Part shown: positions 1-11,900 of the stretch, in pieces
How the letters are laid out: the number at the start of each line of letters is the position of its first letter
Position numbering within the stretch: position 1 is the first letter of the stretch
Assembly: GCA_963971425.1 (NCBI GenBank)
Contig: OZ020521.1
Span: 24,940,012-25,004,011, forward strand
Source: Bryoerythrophyllum caledonicum
Taxonomy: Eukaryota; Streptophyta; Bryopsida; Pottiales; Pottiaceae
DNA: 64,000 nt
Direction: 5' to 3'
The notes under the pieces: model-generated
Databases searched by the model: none
The model's input: the letters and a program-made list of their open reading frames with translations, nothing else
Told to the model about the DNA's origin: nothing
Position numbers and translations under genes: made by a program

Positions 1-670
1 TCGAGTTAAAGTGCAGCCAAAAGAGCATACTAGAGAGCGCACTTTATCTCGACTCGAGCTAAAGTGTGGCCAAATGTGCACAGTGGAGGCCTACTTTAGC
101 TTGACTTGAGCTAAAGTGTGGACAATAGTGCATAGTGGAGGCCCACTTTAGCTCGAGTTGAGCTAAAGTGTGGACAATAGTGCAATATCGATGTCCCACT
201 TTACCTCGACTCGAGCTAAACTGTGTTCATTGAAAAGCTTATTTATTGCAGTTTGAGCAGATTCGTCTTTCGTTATATGATATTGAAGGCGTAGGGTTTA
301 GGGCTTCTGTGTGAGAGCATGGATTTTACCTTTCAGCCATTGATTATGAACCTTAATCCTAGTCAAATTCTGCTGGAACTAGACGTCCTGCAACAACAAT
401 AACAAACCCACACACACAAAAAATCAAACAAAGTAGCACATGGAAACCAACACATTGAAATCATTCACAATGAAATCAGCACTTTGAAATGAGCACATTG
501 AAATTAACACATTGAATTCAGCACATTGAATTTAGCAATTGAAACCACGACATTGAATTCAATGTGCACATCTAAACTAGCACAAACCAGCACATTTAAA
601 CTAGCACAAACCACGACAAATAACCACAAACCACCACAAACCACCACATTCAAACGAGCACATTGAATAC
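1..670 (-). mobile_element. AB2 giant transposon, left fragment (gene A 5' region, reverse orientation)
   Basis: The reverse complement matches about 20125-20930 of AB1: the 5' untranslated intron, the first coding exon and the start of intron 1 of gene A. Positions 1-230 hold four or five copies of the AGCTCGASTCGAGCT palindrome found in intron 1. Positions 390-665 are CACATTGAAT-type repeats from the 5' UTR intron. The match to AB2 resumes at 34399 after the AB1 insertion: the left flank ends in ATAC (667-670) and the right flank starts with ATAC (34399-34402). The rest of this gene A copy lies left of the window. Confidence 0.85.
330..340 (-). CDS. gene A of AB2, first coding exon (partial gene)
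   Basis: On the minus strand ATGGCTGAAAG is followed directly by GTAAAATCC. The same micro-exon and donor occur at 20477 in AB1 and 57813 in AB3, where splicing to the next exon reads MAER-(F/S)ERDRMV. Only this exon of the AB2 copy is in the window. It is annotated because all three copies conserve it, which supports the gene model. Confidence 0.6.
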
Positions 671-700
671 AAACACCATATTTGTTATATTGGGAGATTT
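671..700 (+). repeat. AB1 left terminal inverted repeat
   Basis: It starts AAACACCATATTTGTTATAT and continues into GGGAGATTT. The target duplication ATAC lies immediately outside. The same B-side terminus, with few differences, ends AB2 at 43886 (reverse orientation), where similarity continues inward through a GCGACTCCC block. Confidence 0.9.
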
Positions 701-1656
701 AGTGACTCCCAAATTAACACATGTAGATAATAAGAGCTAAAGTGCACATCTAAACTCTACAATATGGAGGGATATGAGTTTCCATTAAATTGGGAGGTAA
801 TGTTTTCTACAAAAACCCCTAGAAAAATAAATCTTACGGATAACATTACATTACGAATCTAACTATAATATTGAAAAGAAGAACACATTAGTTGACACTT
901 CTTTTATACCACATGTGTTCATTGAATATGAATAGCTAAATATTCACACTCGATCCTACTAACCCGGATTAACACCATGCTCGAATTTAGCTAAAAGTGA
1001 GCTAAATGACGGACAAATATCCACTTGTAAGAGAATTAGCTAAACACATTTTGATGAGCCCTTTTTGATTTAAAAGAATTTCAATTCTCCTTGTCAAATA
1101 CACATTGGCAAAAAATATATATAACGAGTTTCAAATGATGGTGCTCAGAAGTGGGAAAAAAATTGCACACACTACCTCTTTTCGAACTAAAGTGTCCCCA
1201 TCACTTAGAGGTGCAATGAACTCAAAAAGGAAATTCCACACACTTTAGCTCCACTTGACCTAAAGTGCGCACCATTACTACGTACACTGAACTAAATAAG
1301 AAGATTTGCTCACACTTTAGCTCCACTAGAGCTAAAGTGCGACCCAACATTTACTTTCTATCATTCACCATGAAGGCAATTATTGGTATTATTGGTTTCA
1401 AGACTAGAAGCAATTTACCACATTGTTATTATAAAAATAAAAAAAAAACATACTGCAAATTATCACCGATACACAAAAAGAATGGAGAGAATATTTCATA
1501 GCAATCATTGGCATCACATTTTAAAGTCATACAGAGTGTAAATTAATGAAATACAAAATCTATAATCTCAGCACCAATGGATCTAACCATACTACATGAA
1601 GTATTACACATCAGAATCTAAAATCTAGGAAAAGGAAATCCATTTATCTAAGTCTA

Positions 1657-4488
1657 TTACAATTCGGACCTAGCAAGTGCTTCCAAGGAGGCCTTGATAA
1701 TTGCTACTTGTCCCTTCGGAATTTTTGTAGTTGAATCTTGCACATCACCTCCATCCCTCTTTGAAGACCTAGGTTTCCATGCTGTCAAGATTGAATCAGT
1801 ACTCTCCCACGTTACGGCTATCCCCTTTTCAATTGTCCAGCGAAGGTTGCAATCTGTATCCCAATCTTTATAGAACTTCATAACATCCCGATCGTGCGAT
1901 ATAGGGCGGAAGAATTGGATATGCACGGTGTTTGGCATATCCGGGTTAGAATTAGGATCTGAAACTGCTTGAGCAATCCAAAATGGACGCTCGCCCCCAT
2001 CACAAGGCCGCAATACAACAAAATAGCCAGCAAAAAGATCACGACCAACTCTAAAAGAAGGAGGTGGACGATCGCGTCTCTGGCCAACAAAATGCTCATC
2101 TTCACGGTACTCCTCGCGAACCTCACCCTCCGCTGAGAACTCATCTTCAATGGCATGGGCAATTCTCGTCGTTGGCCAAAAGCCGTCTTCCAATGATATC
2201 AGCGTATCCATTGGAATAATCAGAGCATCTCTAACATCACGCCAATAATACGAAAGTGGCTCAAAACGAGATCTGGCTTCAACAGACTCCCGCGATGATT
2301 GCTCCCAGTGATCAGGGAATCGTGAAAGTCCCTTCACCACCTCATGGAGATGCCGCATCATAGAAGGCTTCAATGCATCACGTTCTCCGCAAGGCCATAA
2401 AGATCTTCCTTCACAATCCTCCTTCCACAATTTGATGCCACTACCTTCTCCTCCTTTTGGAAGCCAATCCTCATCATGACAAAGGATTTTATACTTCATT
2501 ACCGGACAACCACTTGAGTCCAAATAAAACTTGAACTGATGAGCCTTTGTATGACCCTCCAAAGCTTCATCACCGTTCGCAATCATACCCCCAATGAACT
2601 TCTTAAAGTCAGGAACCTCTTAAATGAGATGCGAAATTGTGGGAACACTCTCATTTTTCATAAACGACCTCATGAGCAAAGGAATGGTTGGAAAACTTTC
2701 CTTCCTCAGAGTCATACTCCAATGTCCAAATAAGGCATCTATATCATCATGTGTATGACCAACTAGCATAAAATTAACGTACACCACGCTGAAGATGCGT
2801 TTTGCAATAAGGAGAGACCAAAAACAGAAAACAAATCTATTTTTGTTATCACCAACTGCATTGTCCATTTGCACATTCAATATTAGTGGCAAAGGCCTCT
2901 CTAGAACTAGGATATCTGGAATCGGCCCTAATGGATCCAAACACATCTCCGCACCCCGTAATACCGCCGCATATAATGGATGAGAACTAGATTCTGGAAA
3001 GAATTGCCGGGACGATGACTTCGGAGGCGCCTCCAGGTCACGCAATAGTTTTGCGAACGACCCGACCTTGTAATTGGCATCATGGGAGTATAAATCAAGG
3101 CCGTAATGGGTGTAACGCTAGTCCACATGACCATGGACAAGCATGCCTGTGATTGCAAGAGGCAACTTCATAAGCCCATCTAAGTCCTTTGTTTTATATG
3201 AAAAAACCGGGGAGGCAGTCTTTGAGTGATCCATCTTATCATGCATGATGGTAAGAACCTCCTGGGGCGACGACTTTGATCGAAATCGGTTCAGGTAGTA
3301 CAAGTCCCGATGTGAGAAAACAGAATCAATGTGAACCTCCATCTTCTTTTGCCATAGCAGTGATGCTTGTGTACCAGGTTGAGTAAGCTTCTTCTAATCC
3401 TGGTATTTGTCACAAGTAGAACAACGGGCAAAGTTGTCTCCACCTTTCTTGGCATAGTACTCAGGGAAGCTCACACGCCGAATCTTATTCAAGCTTGAGG
3501 TTGAGATAGGCGGCAATCCTCAATCAGCGAGATGATCATCAAGAAGCGGTATCTGATCCTTCCACTTAATATTTGCAGGGAGGACCTTTGCCACAGCCTT
3601 CTCGCCAGATGGGAGAACACGAGACTTGTGAGGCATGTGGTCCGCATGTCTATCGAGAATGGCTCCAAGAGCAGCAGTAGCCACAACCGTATGACCTCTA
3701 GGCTTACGCAAACCGGTATTCCCATGGTGTTGAGCCGCATGACCAGCGGCAGCGTCCTTTGCATTCCGATAGAAAGTACTCGCACTTACACCCATGATTT
3801 TCATCCAGGCATGGGCACAAACGTCCACACCCTCTAGGGTTACAACCTTCCTACCCGCAGCGTCTCTATGAAACTGTCTGTGAACATCGAGTTTGATATG
3901 ATTTCTGAACTGCACGATGGTCTCACTGTACAAGCGCGTCCGAAGGACTCTTATTCTATCTCTAGGATAGTGTTGAACACAGTTTTGACTACAACAAGTA
4001 TTGCTCGCAACAGCGTTAATGGAAAGAGGGGTCATGAGGAATTCAGCATTCCTGGACACTGTTGGACGTGTATTCCTTGAGGAATTGTCGTACGAACTAG
4101 AGCTCCTACCTAGAGGTCCGTTACGCTCAACCAACCAGACATTGTAAATGTCCCTAAGGCAATGATGGAAGAGACTCACACCGTTTAAGAAGACTTGTTG
4201 AATAGGCCAGGACTTAAACGAGTACCTCCACTCATTAGGAGCTTCCTCTAAAACAAAAGTACTGGACACCTGTACAACAACATTTGAATCCCCAAGAGGA
4301 CCAGAGGAACCTAGAAGTGCACTGGAGTGGACATTGCGAACCAACCCTTCCCCAACGCGAACACCCGAACCATTGTGAAGCAAAACAGTCATCCCGAACC
4401 AGAGACGGCGAGGAATAACATCAAACTCAGGAAGGTCTGGGTTCACGGGAGCGTCAACATGAACATCGTCGCCCTCCGAAGACGACAT
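1657..4488 (-). pseudogene. gene B of AB1: decayed DDE-like (DUF7869-type) transposase
   Basis: The minus-strand reading opens at ATG 4488 (MSSSEGDDVHVDAP), just after a likely intron acceptor (TGCAG|G). It shows a cysteine-rich CC...C motif and an HTH-like VCAHAWMKIMGVSASTFYR segment. The second half has CSTCD-like cysteines, HDKMDHSKTASP, NVQMDNAVGDNKN and VGHTHDDIDALF, the putative acidic triad of an RNase H-like fold. It aligns end to end with the element C transposase. In-frame stops: TGA 3520-3522, TAG 3394-3396, TAG 3118-3120, TAA 2620-2622. It keeps sense codons where AB2 and AB3 have stops (KRIF, DHWEQ), so it is the least decayed B copy. Family membership is from motif recognition, not a search. 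Confidence 0.8.
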
Positions 4489-4599
4489 CCTGCATTCCAA
4501 TGAGATACATATTAAATAATCCTGACAAATAAAAATGGGTAAACGCCTTGGAGGAATAGACATTTATGAAGAAGCATAGGAAGAGGGTAATTGATCTCG

Positions 4600-4995
4600 A
4601 ATCGAGGTAAGGTCTGGCGCTTGAAAATAACTATGATTCTAGTGAGTTGACATGGCAGACCAGGCAAATTTAGCTCGACTCGAGGTAAATTCATGCGGTA
4701 TAAGAAGAAAAGTATAAATTTTCATGCAATAAGCTATAATCCGAATATGAAATTATTTCACCCCTGACAAAGACAACTAAGCCCGACCCGACCTAAAATT
4801 ATGACTATCAGACTCATTGTCATTTTAACTCGAGTCAAGGTAAACAGAAATAGGACATCAGGTATGTCAGTTTAGCTCGAGTCGAGCTATACTTTCCTTC
4901 AAAAGAAGATAAGACAATTTAGCTCGACTCGAGCTAAACTGTCCTTGGAAAGATGATAAGACAGTTTAGCTCGACTCGAGCTAAACTGTCCTTCC
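4600..4995. repeat. cluster of AB palindromes upstream of gene B
   Basis: Near-perfect copies of TTTAGCTCGA-S-TCGAGCTAAA occur at about 4871-4891, 4918-4938 and 4965-4985, with degenerate copies from 4600 on. Equivalent clusters lie upstream of B in AB2 (39495-39720) and AB3 (49370-49810). They may bind an element-encoded protein or regulate the B promoter; the function is inferred. Confidence 0.75.
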
Positions 4996-5149
4996 GTGAT
5001 TTTTGGCATCTTTTTAGGGATTCATATGGTAAAACTCTGCAGCATATGAATCTGACTCTCTGTGTACTACAACCCAAATCTTTCCGTTAGTCGTCACGAA
5101 ACTCGCAGTGATGCTTCAAAATCACAGTAGCAACTGGAACCACCGCAAT

Positions 5150-5560
5150 AACCCTACACACTGTCACATCCTAATTGCTAGAGACTGTGCACGGAGAATG
5201 CAAGAAGTATACATTGTGTACCTTATGAAGAAGACAACTGCTGCGTTGTTGCCTCGCTCAAGCGCCCTGCTCAACCGTGCGTAACCTAAAGATGTTACCC
5301 TCCTCAACCAACAACAGTTCTTCTACCTCCAAGCCTCTCCACAACAACCTTGCAGAGCAACCAAAGTGAGAAGGAAAGAAATGAAGAAAGTTTTCGAGGA
5401 TCGGCGAGGTCACTCACGGACACACGACCGTTTCAGAATTGGCGGGAGGAAACTTCAGAATTGGCGGGGGGCTTTTCCACGGCCCCTAAAAAGGTGCAAA
5501 TTCGAAATCTTAGCGGGAAACAAAATCAACTATTTCCTGGCTGACTAAAATAAGGAAGAG
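5150..5560 (-). promoter_or_regulatory. gene B upstream region with E2F-like boxes
   Basis: This block is conserved among the three AB copies (39330-38940 in AB2, 49990-50350 in AB3). It holds repeated TTGGCGGGA / TTAGCGGGAAA boxes near 5439, 5461 and 5512. TTSGCGGGAAA-like sites are E2F/DP consensus sites in plants. It lies 0.65-1.05 kb upstream of the B start codon and may include a non-coding first exon. The short ORFs here are not convincing as genes. Confidence 0.45.
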
Positions 5561-5620
5561 TACATACCTCGAATATACTTGCACATGCGAGTTATATACA
5601 AGGTTTTAGGGTAACGCTCA

Positions 5621-5735
5621 GGATTAGGGTTAGGGTTAGGTTTAGGGTTTAGGGTTAGGGTTTTTAGGGTTTGGGGTTTAGGGTTTAGGGTTTGGTATTT
5701 AAGTTCAGGTTTTAGGGTTCAGGGTTTAGGGTCCT
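5621..5735 (+). repeat. degenerate telomere-like tract (TTTAGGG type)
   Basis: About 115 bp of TTAGGG/TTTAGGG/TTTAGGGTTTAGG variants. The same tract is at the same element position in AB2 (38755-38882, reverse) and AB3 (50431-50540), so it is part of the transposon rather than a chromosomal end. Confidence 0.85.
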
Positions 5736-7048
5736 TAGTTTAGATGTTATCTTCTGATGTCATTTCATTTCAATATAATAATACTTTGAAGATTCAAGAT
5801 TTTGACAATTCAACTAAGGTATAGGGAAATGTTGAAAAGATATTGAGATGATTAGAAATAATTTGTATTACAATCCAAATAGGACTTATCTATTATGTTG
5901 AAATCAAAGACCTTAACAAACAAGTAGCATTAAAAAAAAACATATTTTATGTGCACGTGTATTTTTAGCAAAAAAGTATGTATTCAAACATGCTTTGGAC
6001 ATCATTTCTTTGGGGTTTTAAAAATGTGCATTATGTTACTATTTTGTCATCAATTTAGAATGTGCATTCTTTGGCAAGAATCCCAAGTGTCTCCATGGTC
6101 TGGATTTGGAATTGAAATTGGTTACTAATATTTTGAATTAAAATATCTTATATTTGAGTTCACATTGCATTATCATGAGTTTAGGGTGTGGCAGTCTAAG
6201 CATGACATGAAAGATGGAAGAATTCTTGACCATACAAATTTATTTCATGTTTTGACGTGAAATTAAAGACTTTGTCATTTGTAAAACATAGAGAGTGGAA
6301 CAATATTAAAAGATTTCAACATGAAACGGAGAGACCTCCTCATGACAAAAAAAGGATAATCAAAATATAAAATATAACTAATACAAAGTGTATCACTGAG
6401 TACATCAGGCATAATTTAATGTTCGTAATGTAAGTAATTTTGAATTTATTTATACATGCAAAAAAGGAATAATTAGTTTTTGAGCACATTCTAGTGGTCG
6501 CAAATTATATTTGAAATTCTCAAAATTTTGTAGAAGGATGATAAAAGTCATGAGGCATAATTATTATTAATTTATTTTCTCAATGAACGTCTTCAATAAA
6601 AGTTATGCGAGCCAAAAGAGAAACTTCTCGATTGCCGGCACGTCGAGCAACCTAAAAAACGTTTTGCTATGACTCAGTATGGAATGTGATATTTTGAATA
6701 CATAGAAGTAATACTAGAACGAATGATATTGTGGAAAAACATGTTATTCTTCTAGTGAAAAATAAGATTACATCTCCAATTCATACATTTTCACACATTG
6801 TCACACATTATTGATTTAGGGTACCAAGAATATTTAGACTTCATATCCACTGAAGACTAGGGGATCGTCATATTTTTTTGCTTTTTAATATTACTATTGG
6901 AGATTTAGGTCCACACATTTTGAAAATGCTTTTAAATTTCAAAAGATTACTATTTCACTTGTGAAATACTTAACCATAAAAAGAAGTACGGAGTTCAAAA
7001 TGATTGTTTGTAGAAGTGGATATACACATTGCACATACATAAGCTCGG
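5736..7048. other. AB1 AT-rich spacer, left of element C
   Basis: Non-coding, AT-rich sequence aligned throughout to 37480-38750 (AB2, inverted) and to 50550-51930 and 53220-54190 (AB3, duplicated). No ORF is conserved between copies. It ends at the TCGG (7045-7048) that element C duplicated on insertion. Confidence 0.8.
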
Positions 7049-7074
7049 ATGCCATATTTAACTATTTCTGGACT
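7049..7074 (+). repeat. element C left TIR
   Basis: A 26-bp terminus beginning ATGCCATATTTAACTATTTC, identical to the reverse complement of 16709-16734. TCGG precedes it. Just inside are variant palindromes CCGGATATCTCCGG (7176-7189) and CCGGAGATATCCGG (7374-7387). Confidence 0.95.
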
Positions 7075-7570
7075 TTGCAAAGTCCAAAAATAAGGAAGAA
7101 GGATTTCAGTGTAGTAGAATTGTGGCACCCAATAGATTGAGAGGGATACAAATAAAAATAAACGAAGTCATTCAGCCGGATATCTCCGGATGATTACAGT
7201 CAGACGATACGAATCGATTACAGTGATAGAACCTTGCTCAAGGCAAGGTACAGTATTATCGACAGAAATTGTACTGACTCAATTTTCTTCCCAGGGAGTA
7301 CTTAGGGGAAGAATTTAGAGAAAATGAACTTAGAGCAGAAGGCATTGACATTTCATGGATGCCGTTAAAAGAGCCGGAGATATCCGGTCGAAAGCAGGGA
7401 AAGCAGAAAACAGGTGGTGAGCTTTGAAAAACAAAATTGTTTTTTCGGAAGGGAGTCCGTGTACAAGACCATCACATACTTGATCAACTCTACGAGACAG
7501 CAATGATTAGTCTCAGTGAAACTCCTGCATGAAAGAGCAAAACCTATCCTGGCACTACCTCTGAAGACTT

Positions 7571-8008
7571 CTAAAGATCTTTCCAGTGCGCCGGCGCGTA
7601 CATGTCCGAATCAACATCAGACCCTGTGTCACAACCAGTTTGAAATGGGCTGCAGCCGCCCTCCGAAGAAGATTCCTCCTCGTCAACATACCAGAGGTCG
7701 TCCTCCTCCTCATCTTCAACCAAACGACCTCCGAAGACCGACTCATCTTCATCACAGTCGACCTCGTTCTCGTCCTTCGCTTCATAGTCGCTGCCGTCCT
7801 CCTCCTCTAGAACATACTTGCTCTGAGCGTCCTCCTCCAATTCGTCCCGAGCACGCCGAATGGAACCTATCGCCCCTGTGTACCCGACTTGAAAGCGTAG
7901 CAGTAGTCCCTTCTCCGAACCCTGAGCGTCGCTCACGATCCTTCGAGAAACTCTACGGTCTACCGAATCAGACTCTTCCCTCTCCCTCTTCCTACTTGCA
8001 AAAGCCAT
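7571..8008 (-). CDS. small acidic protein of element C (145 aa)
   Basis: The minus-strand ORF begins ATG (8008) with MAFASRKREREESDSVDRR, a basic KRER stretch usable as a nuclear signal. It then becomes strongly acidic (DELEEDAQS, EEEDGSDYEAKDENEVDCDEDES, DEEEDDLWYVDEEESSSE). No catalytic motif is visible. The composition would suit a chromatin-binding or transactivating accessory protein. It lies downstream of, and on the same strand as, the transposase, like a second product of a DNA transposon. The opposite-strand ORF over the same bases is proline/arginine rich and looks like a shadow. The function is unknown. Confidence 0.55.
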   Translation of the reverse strand: MAFASRKREREESDSVDRRVSRRIVSDAQGSEKGLLLRFQVGYTGAIGSIRRARDELEEDAQSKYVLEEEDGSDYEAKDENEVDCDEDESVFGGRLVEDEEEDDLWYVDEEESSSEGGCSPFQTGCDTGSDVDSDMYAPAHWKDL

Positions 8009-8993
8009 ATCCTCTCTCTCAACCCTGGCTATCGACTAACAAAACTAACAAGTTGAAAGACAAAACATGTGAATTGGTGCAGACCCGAACCCTTTCTTAT
8101 ACTATCCTCCCTACCAACCCATTTATTACAGGTCTCGAGCGTAGGTAAAGGATGAGTCATTGATAGAAGTCGCCATAACACCGAGACTGATAAAAATAAA
8201 GGCAGCTTTCACAGACACGAATGACCAACATGGGAGGCGACGCGTCAAGCGTGCTGTCGTAACGTGATGTGCGAAGTACAATCTCCGCCGCCAACCATTA
8301 GCATCACATGAATGATAAGAAGGTCCTCGTACAACTGATATGAAGTGTGTAATTGACCGCGTATTATAATTTTACTTATGGCATGTCAAAAATCTAAGAA
8401 GGAAACAGCCACGGGAATAACCGAAAGGTCTCTGATACATTGTTGAAACATCCATCGTAAATTGAAATGCATTATCGAAGCCACAAAAGATCTCCGGATA
8501 TGATTCAATACTATTCAGAACACCTAGGTAAGCTCAAAATTGGGAAGCTCAAAATTAGATCTCCATAGACGAGAATGGGGGATGTGAATCTCCTATCCGG
8601 AGATCTCCGGCTAGATCTCACTGACTGAAACATGGCAATATACGAACATGCTAAGGTCCACAAAATATTACTTCCACAGCCGGAGATCTCCGGTAAGCTT
8701 TCAGAAAGACGTGAGGGTCCAAAAATATAGCGCTGGCAGAATTGAGTCAACAGTAACTCTGTCACTCCTCAATGTACCTAAATTTCATTGAATGGAAGAG
8801 TACAATTTCGGTCCTCTTCACGCTGACTGGCAAGAGCTAAAAGAAAGGATGCCGAACTCGGGCCCAGATAAATGAATTCGCCCACAGCCGGAGATCTCCG
8901 GTGCTCTTCGGTGTGAACATAGCAACTCTTCGAGATTTTAAACGAAGAGAATTTCACAGAACTGAATTATTGGTAGAGGGACTGATAAACGTA
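8009..8993. other. element C intergenic stretch with palindromes
   Basis: Between the acidic-protein gene and the transposase stop. It contains CCGGAGATCTCCGG at 8597-8610, 8680-8693 and 8888-8901, the latter two preceded by CACAG. No conserved ORF is seen. The promoter of the acidic gene is presumably here. Confidence 0.7.
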
Positions 8994-11900
8994 TCAAGGA
9001 TCAGCGGCATTCGCTTTCTCTAAGTTCACAAGCGCTGCTTCTTTCATTTTCCGTGGAATGGACCTCGTAAGTTGGTTAACTTTGCTTGACCAGGTCGCAA
9101 ACAACACGGAACTCACATGACACCAAACAGGCTTCTCTTGGTCCGCAACCCAAGTGGCTTCCCAACAGTCCTGGTACTTCCTCTTCAGATTCTTCTGCTT
9201 GTTATCAGGCTCCCAATACTTAACGAGGAATTTCCCGTAGTTGACATTACCATCTTCCCTGACGACCTCCGAAACTGCTCTTCCCTGCCAGACAGGATAG
9301 ATGTCAGGATCACTAGATCTTACTAAAACCCAGGAGCCATGACGAATGTCACGCCAAGGATTAAATGTGGACTTGGGGGCTTCATTAGCGGGTCCGCAGT
9401 AAGGCTCAAGAACCTCATCCTCGGGAGTCACATCCTCTGGTTGTGGAAGCAGTCCTAGAAGATTTTCACCTCCCTCATGAGGGCCTCTCCAATCATGGGC
9501 AGGCCAGAATCCCTCTTCGAGTTCGAAAGGCGTCTGGGGAAGTGGCTTGTCAAGCTCGTCGATGACATCCTTCCAGTATTGCAGGTATGGGCGAATGGAG
9601 TCCGCGTACCCTGCGCACTTAGACATTCCGGACGCCCAGTAGTCAACGTACTTCCGAAGCCCCGTCTTTGTAAAGTTTTTGTTCTCCGTCGCTTTCCTGG
9701 CCTTGTCTCTGGCAACATCTTGGTTTCCAACAGGGCTCTGCTCCTCATTACCCCATATGGGCTTGAATGGAACGGGCTTGGGAGATCCTGATGGAAGCAT
9801 GGGACGTCCGAAGTCATCTACCTTCCAAAGTTTTATCGGCTCTCTGTTCATGGGTAACCACTCTGCGTCAACGGCAGATTTCTTGAACTTCATGACCGGA
9901 ACACTGTCATTGTCAACGAAGAACTTGAAAAGATGCATATCACTAAGTCCTACCAGACGTCCCGCCCCGCTGCATAGATAGCCATCGACATACGATTTGA
10001 AGTCGGCGACCTCTTGGATAACTTCCGGCGTGAAGGCTAGTTTCTGTGACTTCATGAATGCCTTCATCAAATCCGCTAGAATATATGTACTACTTTTCTT
10101 CAGTTCTTTCGAAAGATGACTAAAGTAAGCATCAATATCTTCATGCGTATGTCCGACGACCAAGAAGCCAACCTGTATCTCCTTGAAAACACCTCGAGCA
10201 GTTAGCAGTGATAAGAATGCCATCAAGTATTGGTTCTTGTTATCCTTCGCGGAGTTGTCAAGCTGTAGGAACAATTTCGGTGGCAAAGGTTTCGGTCCCT
10301 TAAAAGCACTCGGCTCCACGGGCTCTAAAGCGTCCACGCACCTGCTCTTTCCCCTCATGAGCGCCGCGAACATCGAGTTTGGAGGTGGGTGCTCGAAGAG
10401 TGCGCGCGTCTCATGTAAAGGTGCTCCCTCAAGCCGCCGAAAAAGTTTTGCCAGGGAGGAGATGGTGGCTTTCGAATCTCCAGGCCATAAAGCAGGAGCA
10501 TAGTGAGCATACGCTCCGTCGACAAGACCGTGAGCCACCATTCCAGTGACATTCATGGGAAGTTGTCCGAGACCAGATGTCGCCTTCGTAGTCCTCCACA
10601 TGCGAGGAAGTGCAGTCTTCGCAGTGTCCATCTTGTCGTGAATGACACAAAGAAAGGTCAGCGGCTTCGCCTTCGACTCCTCTCTCCATGTCGCGTAGAG
10701 CTTCCGGCAAGATTGCTGGTGATTCAAGTGAGCCTGCCTGTTGCTATAGAATAGCTCGTAAGCGGGCGTTCCCTTTGGAGTCGTCAGTAAGAACTGATTG
10801 AATTCATCGCAAGTACTGCATTTTGCGAAGGTGCTTCCAAATGGCTTAATAGCAACATTCTCGAAGAATTCCTTTCTAACCCTACTAACTGTGGACTGAC
10901 TTACAGGAGGAAGACCGTAGGAGTCGTTTGTCTGCAAGATGAAAAAATTACCAAGTGAGGACAGTATATCAGAAGGACAATCCAGCAGATAGGGCGAAGA
11001 ACAGAGTATTGCAAAGAAAAGAAATTTTAGTTCAACATTGACACAGCCGGAGATCTCCGGTTCACTAACTAGGACTTTGGTCGACTGAAGAAAGAGAGTT
11101 CAAATCCATATCATTGTGCAGGGACAAGTAACTTACAGCATTGACGCTTGCTCGAATTTGATTCCAGCTGTTTCCCGCAGGAAGATACTTGAGAGTGTCA
11201 ATCCGACCATTCCCGACACTACGCATTTGGTGAGGCATCTGATCCGCGTTGTCATTAATAATCGACGTCATTGACCCCATTGCTTGAATAGTGGCAAGCC
11301 GTGGGCGCTTAATGCCCTTGTTACCGTGAGTTGCATTGATGATTCCTCTACTGAAATGTGCGATATACGAGTGAAATGTGGACTTCCGAATTCCATGGAT
11401 CATGTACCATGCAACGGAGCAGACCTCCGTTCCTAATAGAGTGACGTACTTTCTCTTCCGGTCCCCTTCAATTGAGTGAAACTGCCCGCCTACCGAGATC
11501 GCATACTCCTTTCGGTCTTCAAAGGATTTGTCATAGAATTTCTGTCTAACAGAAAGAGTCTGGGACTGTTGAAAATATTGGCAGCATCGTCTGGGACAGC
11601 ACATTTCCGAGCTGACTTTGCGAATTTCGTCATCCATAGTCCTCTTGGTGTACAAGGATTCTTTCTTGTTAAGGTCTTGCTGTCGGGAAATAAAGCGGTA
11701 AGGCTCCTTTGCACGACCCCCCAAATAAGCACCAGAATCTGGTTGTAATGGCAGGGATGCAAAATGATCTATTGTGCTTTTCAAAGACCTCCCGGAAGGA
11801 AAACAACATTCAAGAATGGGCCACGATTCATGACTCATAATTCTCTCCGTGTCCCCCACAAAAACGTCGAGGACAGTTACACCAATGTTATCTTCTCCCA

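Noticed and set aside
1..1340. CRISPR-like regularly spaced repeats (AGCTCGASTCGAGCT arrays)
   Set aside because: Spacing and arms vary, linkers are themselves repetitive, and the setting is a plant transposon; these are dispersed palindromes, not a CRISPR array.
5621..5735. Chromosome end or telomere fusion site
   Set aside because: The tract is short and degenerate and recurs at the same place in three AB copies, so it belongs to the transposon.
7516..8148. Plus-strand 210-aa ORF in element C
   Set aside because: Proline/arginine-rich antisense of the acidic minus-strand gene; its composition is that expected of a shadow.
8511..8765. 84-aa minus ORF in element C
   Set aside because: It runs across two palindrome repeats and has no protein-like composition.
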